64,000 nt of DNA, taken from Spongilla lacustris (Eukaryota; Porifera; Demospongiae; Spongillida; Spongillidae). The notes under the pieces were generated by a model. It was not told where the DNA came from, did not search any database, and saw only the letters and a list, made by a program, of their open reading frames with translations. Both the position numbers and the translations under genes were made by a program. The number at the start of each line of letters is the position of its first letter. Within the stretch, counting starts at the first letter, position 1. Below are positions 59,220-64,000 of the stretch, one piece after another. The DNA is taken from positions 4,814,148 through 4,878,147 of the forward strand of contig OX442415.1 of assembly GCA_949361645.1 (NCBI GenBank), read 5' to 3'.

Positions 59220-61754
59220 TCAAGTTACCCTGGACAGGATGGCTCTGCAGTTGGCTCTCACTAAGGCTAGGCCTAGGCGGCTGTATATTCCAAAGATGGT
59301 CCTGGATTTGGGTTGGTTTAGCCTGGTGGAAAGACGACGAGCAAGCTTAGAAAAAGCCGCCACTGCTGCAGCACCCCAACACCCATAGGTCTCGACCACA
59401 AGTGGGATGCAGACCCAACCCAGTTCTTCACACTTCCTGTCATTGCTATTGTGTTTTCTGTTCTCAGCTGCAAGGGCTGCCGAACCTGCCGTCACGCTCG
59501 CTTCTAGCAAGACACTTGAATGTAGCGTGGACGTGACGGACAAGTCAAAGGCAGCAGATTTGCCAAGGTCCCAGTTAGGGACAAGAACATCTGCTGGGCG
59601 GGATTGCGTATTGGTAAACCCAGCCCCACATCCCATCTCTAGACGTGGACCCAGGCAAGCACGTTGGCAGATATCTGAAAAAATGTCCCGGAGCTTATTA
59701 TGGCACAATACCACATCCCCTCCATGCTTACAACTGAGGGCGTGATGGCCAAAGTCATCCAATGCAAAGGAAGGACAGTGAGGGCAACTTTGGCCTTGGA
59801 CAACCGGGATACCCAACCACCACTTCAGTGCTACTTGAAATTCTGCCAGATCCAAGTGGAGGTTAAGTCGAGGGGAGGGAGTGACTGACAGCCAAGCAGA
59901 GGCATGAGGGGAAGAGATGGACAAAAGACGAGCCCTGTCAGTCAAGGTTGCACTTTGAAAAAGGTTATTGAACTGTTGTTCTTCAAGCTTGGAAGATAAG
60001 ACCTTCTGTGAGAGATGGGAATTTTGTACCAACTCAGGGGTAAGGAAATCATGGGGGTCCACAAGACTGTTATAAAGGTCGACTGAAGAGGACAGATACT
60101 TACCTGACAACGAGGAGAGGCCTGAAGACTGATATGAAGCTATGTACGCTGCAGGGGAATGGCAAGATAGGCGCCGAAGCCCTAAGCCCCCCCTCTTTAA
60201 GCTTAGTTGTGCCTGCTGCCAGGTGGAGGCGGAAGCATCCACTGCAGTACATTCAGAGAAGCATCGCTGTACACAACCATCAAACATGGCAAAGCCCTCC
60301 TTAACTAGGGGAGGTGGAGATAGATGCACTAGTCTACAAAAGCTCCCACATTGTCTAAGAAGAAGCAAGGCTACTTGGGGGTCAATGGATCCCACAGCTT
60401 CCAATTGCTTAAGTAACTTGCAAGCCTCAGACCGCTTTTGGCCAACAAACTTTGCACAAAACACTAGGTCACCTATGGGAGCCCCCAAGATCTCAAAGTG
60501 GGGCACATTGGATTGCTTCATCTCCTCTGGGAAGGTACTAAGGTCGCTTAAACTGTACAATTCACACTTGGCAGTGTTGATATAAAGGCCAAGTGGTGGT
60601 CCAAGGTCTTGGATAATGGTGAGAACACGAGCAATGGCTGCAGTCGAGCCAGCAACAACACCATCATCAATGTACCATTGATGAAACAACAAGGATGCAC
60701 AGTCAGCATCCTCCGCAATTGCTGACACAACCTGTTGCAGCACTAGACAAAAAAGAAGGGGACCTAAAGGATCGCCTTGTTGGACACCTGTCTCTGAGGA
60801 AATGGTACCCAAAGGATGCCACAAGGTAGGATGCTGACCATAGCACCAAGAGGAACATTGAAATAGTTCTGGGAAGTGTAGGCCGGCTACAGGCATCAAG
60901 GACAGCCTGTCTGGATACTCGATTGAAAGCATTGTGCAAATCAATTATCAGGACAGCAAAATCTTCATCCTGCCAATGCTCATCCACACAGCATCTCAGA
61001 CCATGGATTATCTTCTCAGCACCTCCTGGACAAGCTACCCCAAGCTGAAGAGGAGCCAGGAAGTCATGAGCTTTTTCCTTAGTGATCAAGCATAGGCATT
61101 TCCCAGCCAGACGCCTAATGGCTTCTCCAACGGCAATGGGCCGGACGTCAGGGGGGGAGTTGGGTTTGTTTTTTTCCAAGGCCACCAGGTTACCCCCTGC
61201 GAGGAATCTAGCCACCTGCACAGGAACCTTGCCAAAGATAAGTAAGTTGACCACATCTCTAAGTACTGCACCAATGGGGAACTGAAGGGGAACCTCCGCT
61301 GCCTCTATCAGGTGCTGTATGCAAAGACCAGAGGGGCCACATGCTGTATCCTTCGGGAAAGAGTGCAAAATGGCCATGATGTCAAAGTCCGGTGGGAGGC
61401 AAGGAGCAGTCGAGGGAGGTGCTGTGGGAGGAGTTGGGGGATGCATTTCGGATGCTTTGAAACCAGGAGATTCCATGTAGTATCATTGTTGGGGGCCAGG
61501 CCAGAAGAAGTTAGGACCTGACAGGCCTTAGAGAGTAGTCCCTCCCTGGCGAGAGATACTGCAGTCTGGACTGCTGAAGAATTGTGGTTAGGGGTGAGAC
61601 GGGGACCAGAGGAGTGATGACTGGAAGCTCGATTCCATAGAGCACTGAACTCACCTTTGGACCACTGGGCACATAGATGACTGATAGGTACAGGTTTGTG
61701 ATGGCGGCCTCCACGCTTTGGGGCGAGCAGAAGGCATTTAGGCAGCATGAACAC
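59220..61754 (-). pseudogene. Non-LTR retrotransposon reverse transcriptase (R2-type, C-terminal endonuclease), frameshifted
   Basis: Reading from 61754 down, a pre-RT region (QWSKGEFSALWNRASS, AREGLLSKACQVLTSSG) passes by a frame change near 61310-61470 into the RT fingers. Motif A reads LIIDLHNAFNRVSR. A second frame change near 60900-60940 leads into motif B (GVQQGDPLGPLLF), motif C (YIDDGVVAG) and the GLYINTAKCELY segment. Downstream are a CCHC knuckle (CPHC, then GHHALSC) and RPADVLVPNW followed by AFDLSVTSTL, which resembles the restriction-like endonuclease of R2-type LINEs. The 3' segment is an unbroken 574-codon frame. No 5' DNA-binding domain is seen, so the copy is 5'-truncated. 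The exact clade is uncertain. Confidence 0.8.
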
Positions 61755-61759
61755 TTTAA

Positions 61760-62105
61760 GCCAGGCATATATAATATAATAATTATAAAATAATTATTAT
61801 ATATATGGGAATAAGCACCCCCTCCAAACAAAACGCTGAAGTGGTTCTCGTGAAGACATACCATCTGCGGAGGTAAAATGTGTGCGCTCCATTAGCACTG
61901 ATGCCACACCCACACTCGTATGAGATTACATGTACTCCCACTGCATCAGCTGCCACGTGGTGCCAGCTAAAAACTGGCCCATGGGAAACACAAGCAAAAT
62001 TTAAGTGTCATCCACAAGATGTTGTATATAGTTGCCCTTATATGGTAACATGTGTATTATTCTTTTCCTATTTCCCCCTATACACCTATTTTGAAATTGG
62101 ACTTC
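61760..62105. other. TA-rich tract and spacer
   Basis: A TA-rich stretch (61767-61806) borders the 5' side of the RT fragment, as another borders its 3' side. The remainder has no supported gene. Confidence 0.45.
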
Positions 62106-62242
62106 TATACATGTGCAGGGTGTCAACCCCGTCCAGAGAAACAAGCTAGACTTGTGGGTGGTGGTGGTGACAGACCAGTTTCCACCACAGACATCCCATC
62201 CCGGATGACCCCACAGTCCCTCAGAGAGAGGTCGCCGGTCCT

Positions 62243-62482
62243 AGGCCCTGAAGCTGTGGGATGTTCTAGAGGACAACAAGATGTTGGGCTGGAATGGGGA
62301 TGATGAGGATCTCGTCCAGGGAGATAAGGGCACCTATGGTATGGGAGAATGTGCCGGACTGGGTCTGCGCAGGGATGAAAACAGAGGCATTGTAGAGGAG
62401 GATGACCAGATCCTGGAGGGAGAGACCACTTCCCCCAATGATCTGGTAGTGGAGTCACAGATGGACTTCAAGAATGCCGAGG
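62243..62482 (+). CDS. Possible exon of an unrecognised gene
   Basis: An open frame follows an acceptor-like GGTCCTAG and ends at a donor-like GTATGT. It reads ALKLWDVLEDNK and continues with an acidic, glycine-rich segment (WNGDDEDLVQGD, then IVEEDDQILEGE). I recognise no domain. The upstream stretch 62117-62240 also looks coding, but in shifting frames, so this may be a decayed gene. The opposite strand has a 111-codon proline-rich frame, which I consider less likely. Confidence 0.3.
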
Positions 62483-62520
62483 GTATGTCTGAGGGTTTTG
62501 TTATTGCTGTATTGCATTGA

Positions 62521-63270
62521 GGTCTTCGGATGACGCTATGTACCCCATGATATCCAAAATAACCCTAACCTTTGTAGTCTTTTTGCTCAGGGGACAGTCC
62601 AGGCAAAGTAGCCTCATTTGTAGTTATGCACACCTCAGCCAATTCAATGTGCTGATAAATATTTAGATTATCTCTGCAAAGTGGAATATTTCTTAGTGGC
62701 AGGGGTGAGGAGGTCCAGTCTTAGCTTGTAATTTAATTTTAAATCTGATACATTTATTCATGTAGCTCAGCATGTTATCCTGTACCTGTATGGTGGTGTG
62801 TCTGACCTACACGTAAGTGTATAGTGATTCATTATATGCATATACTGAATGCAGAAGGTCCATCTATCTCCTGCACCACTGGCTATAGCATCCATACATG
62901 TACATGCTATAGCCAGTTGGCCAAACCATTGTTCAGCCATCACCAAATGGAGACATTTGTATAGCTTAGATGTGTCCTGATTTCAAATACTGATATGGAG
63001 ATCTGTTATTACTAGTACAGTGTACAGTATGTATGGATGCTATAGCCAGTGGTGTAATGTGTGCAGAACCTTGGCTTATACAGAGGGAAGTAAGTAAGTA
63101 CATGTAGATCAGTGGACTGGTAGATATGGTCTTTCTAGGCCTGTATATTGGTGTGTAAGTGTGTGTGTGTGCATACATACATTATATTACAAACCAATGG
63201 ACATTGGAACTGTCTGGTGGATAGCAGTTGTGTGAGATGACATGATTCTAAACATTTGACATATCTCTTC
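62521..63270. other. No gene seen
   Basis: AT-rich sequence, possibly an intron between the exon-like stretches on either side. A short inverted pair around ATGCTATAGCCAGT (about 62905 and 63036) and a small GTGTGT run at 63152-63170 are present. Confidence 0.4.
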
Positions 63271-63274
63271 TAGG

Positions 63275-63713
63275 CAGAGCAGTCCACAAGTTCAATGGAG
63301 CAAGATGCTTGTTTCAAATACATGCCTTTTTATATACCTACTGCAAACAACTATTAAACCTGCATACAGTTGTGCAGGCACTCACTGGTCAGGATGGCTC
63401 TATAGATGGCACACACCAAGGCTACATTGAGTCTGCCATGGGGGAAGAACTGTTAAACCTGCATACAGTTGTGCAGGCACTCACTGGTCAGGATGGCTCT
63501 ATAGATGGCACACACCAAGGCTACATTGAGCCTGCCATGGGGGAAGAACTGGCTAATCCAACTGGCTGGGATAGGGCCATTGTGGAACATTGCATTTTGC
63601 GTTCTATATCAGTAAATGATTATTTATTTATTTATTTTATTTCTATGTTTCACTATTGTTTACTTCACCACTGTCACCAACTTTCTCGTAGAAAAAAAAA
63701 TTGTAGTCTTTGA
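63275..63713 (+). CDS. Possible exon with an in-frame duplicated segment
   Basis: An open frame follows an acceptor-like CTCTTCTAG at 63274. It reads RAVHKFNGARCLFQ, then two copies of a 33-residue segment beginning LLNLHTVVQALTGQDGSIDG, then ANPTGWDRAIVEHC, before turning into low-complexity sequence. The duplicated segment suggests a coding stretch that tolerated a precise in-frame duplication. The family is not recognised and the exon end is not defined. Confidence 0.35.
63351..63548 (+). repeat. 99-bp tandem duplication
   Basis: Two nearly identical 99-bp units start at 63351 (CTATTAAACC) and 63450 (CTGTTAAACC), with only about two or three differences. The unit length equals 33 codons. 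Confidence 0.95.
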
Positions 63714-64000
63714 AGGTCTCTTTGGCAGTTCATGTGCCATACAATCATGTGCATGGTTACTACAGTTTGCATGAATACCAAATCCTCAGTGTAGGGTTGG
63801 ATCACCATCATTTCATTAATGCTCAGTTCGCCAAAGGTTTCAGACATGTACTCCATATTTGAGCAGAGGAAGCCATAGCATTGCCTCCATAGAAGACTGA
63901 CTGAAAAATATTGGCTACAGGGATCTTTGCATAACTCTTACAAAGGCATGCAGGTGTGGGTACATGATTATGAGATGAATATGAATAATTTAATGAGAGC
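63714..64000. other. No gene seen
   Basis: Unique AT-rich sequence. A 60-codon minus-strand frame (63674-63856) has no recognisable domain. Confidence 0.4.

Noticed and set aside
62123..62458. 111-codon proline-rich minus-strand protein
   Set aside because: The plus strand has a better exon context (acceptor and GTATGT donor), and the minus frame shows only low-complexity Pro/His sequence.

Overview
This window is eukaryotic DNA. It has split genes with GT..AG introns, long satellites, microsatellites, a piggyBac transposon, a Ty3/gypsy fragment, a non-LTR reverse transcriptase and a hAT-like MITE. The transposon families, the recurring TACATGTACATGT motif, the AT-rich single-copy DNA and a small three-repeat beta-trefoil gene fit a marine invertebrate. 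A sponge or other early-branching animal is my best guess, but nothing here fixes the species. Very little is ordinary host gene. About 46 kb (8348-54528) is one nested block of large DNA transposons.

Layout. 1-5990 is non-coding, with a GT microsatellite and a local duplication. 5990-6960 holds a Ty3/gypsy RNase H fragment on the minus strand, split by a 504-bp MITE (6155-6658). 7860-8330 is half of a segmental duplication whose other copy lies at 56870-58735. Between the two halves of copy 1 sits the transposon block: element A1 (8348-22332), element B2 (22345-43822) and element A2 (43845-54528), separated by (AT)n tracts. Element B1 (22390-30609) is inserted inside the left terminus of B2, and a piggyBac element (13319-17847) is inserted inside A1. 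Beyond the block are a beta-trefoil gene (54950-55539, minus), its broken tandem copy (57770-58110), a 5'-truncated R2-type reverse transcriptase pseudogene (59220-61754, minus) and possible exons of an unrecognised gene (62100-63710).

The A and B elements share one unusual design: long terminal inverted repeats of about 650-720 bp, long inverted arms of satellite DNA, and a conserved central module with a TATA-like site. B2 also carries a gene (40745-43251, minus) resembling a multicopy invertebrate protein family (DUF7869-like, RNase H-like) joined to two C2H2 zinc fingers through frameshifts. Its start codon and first codons lie inside the terminal repeat. Traces of that coding start recur in the terminal repeats of the gene-less elements, which suggests they are deletion derivatives or relatives of B2. 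B1 is flanked by a 4-bp AAAT duplication.

The piggyBac element has matching TTAA ends, a three-exon transposase with its catalytic aspartates, and a 1.7-kb 24-bp minisatellite between gene and 3' end. Its empty site is preserved in a paralogous repeat at about 19.8 kb. All repeat boundaries were read by eye; no alignment, identity percentage or database search was run.
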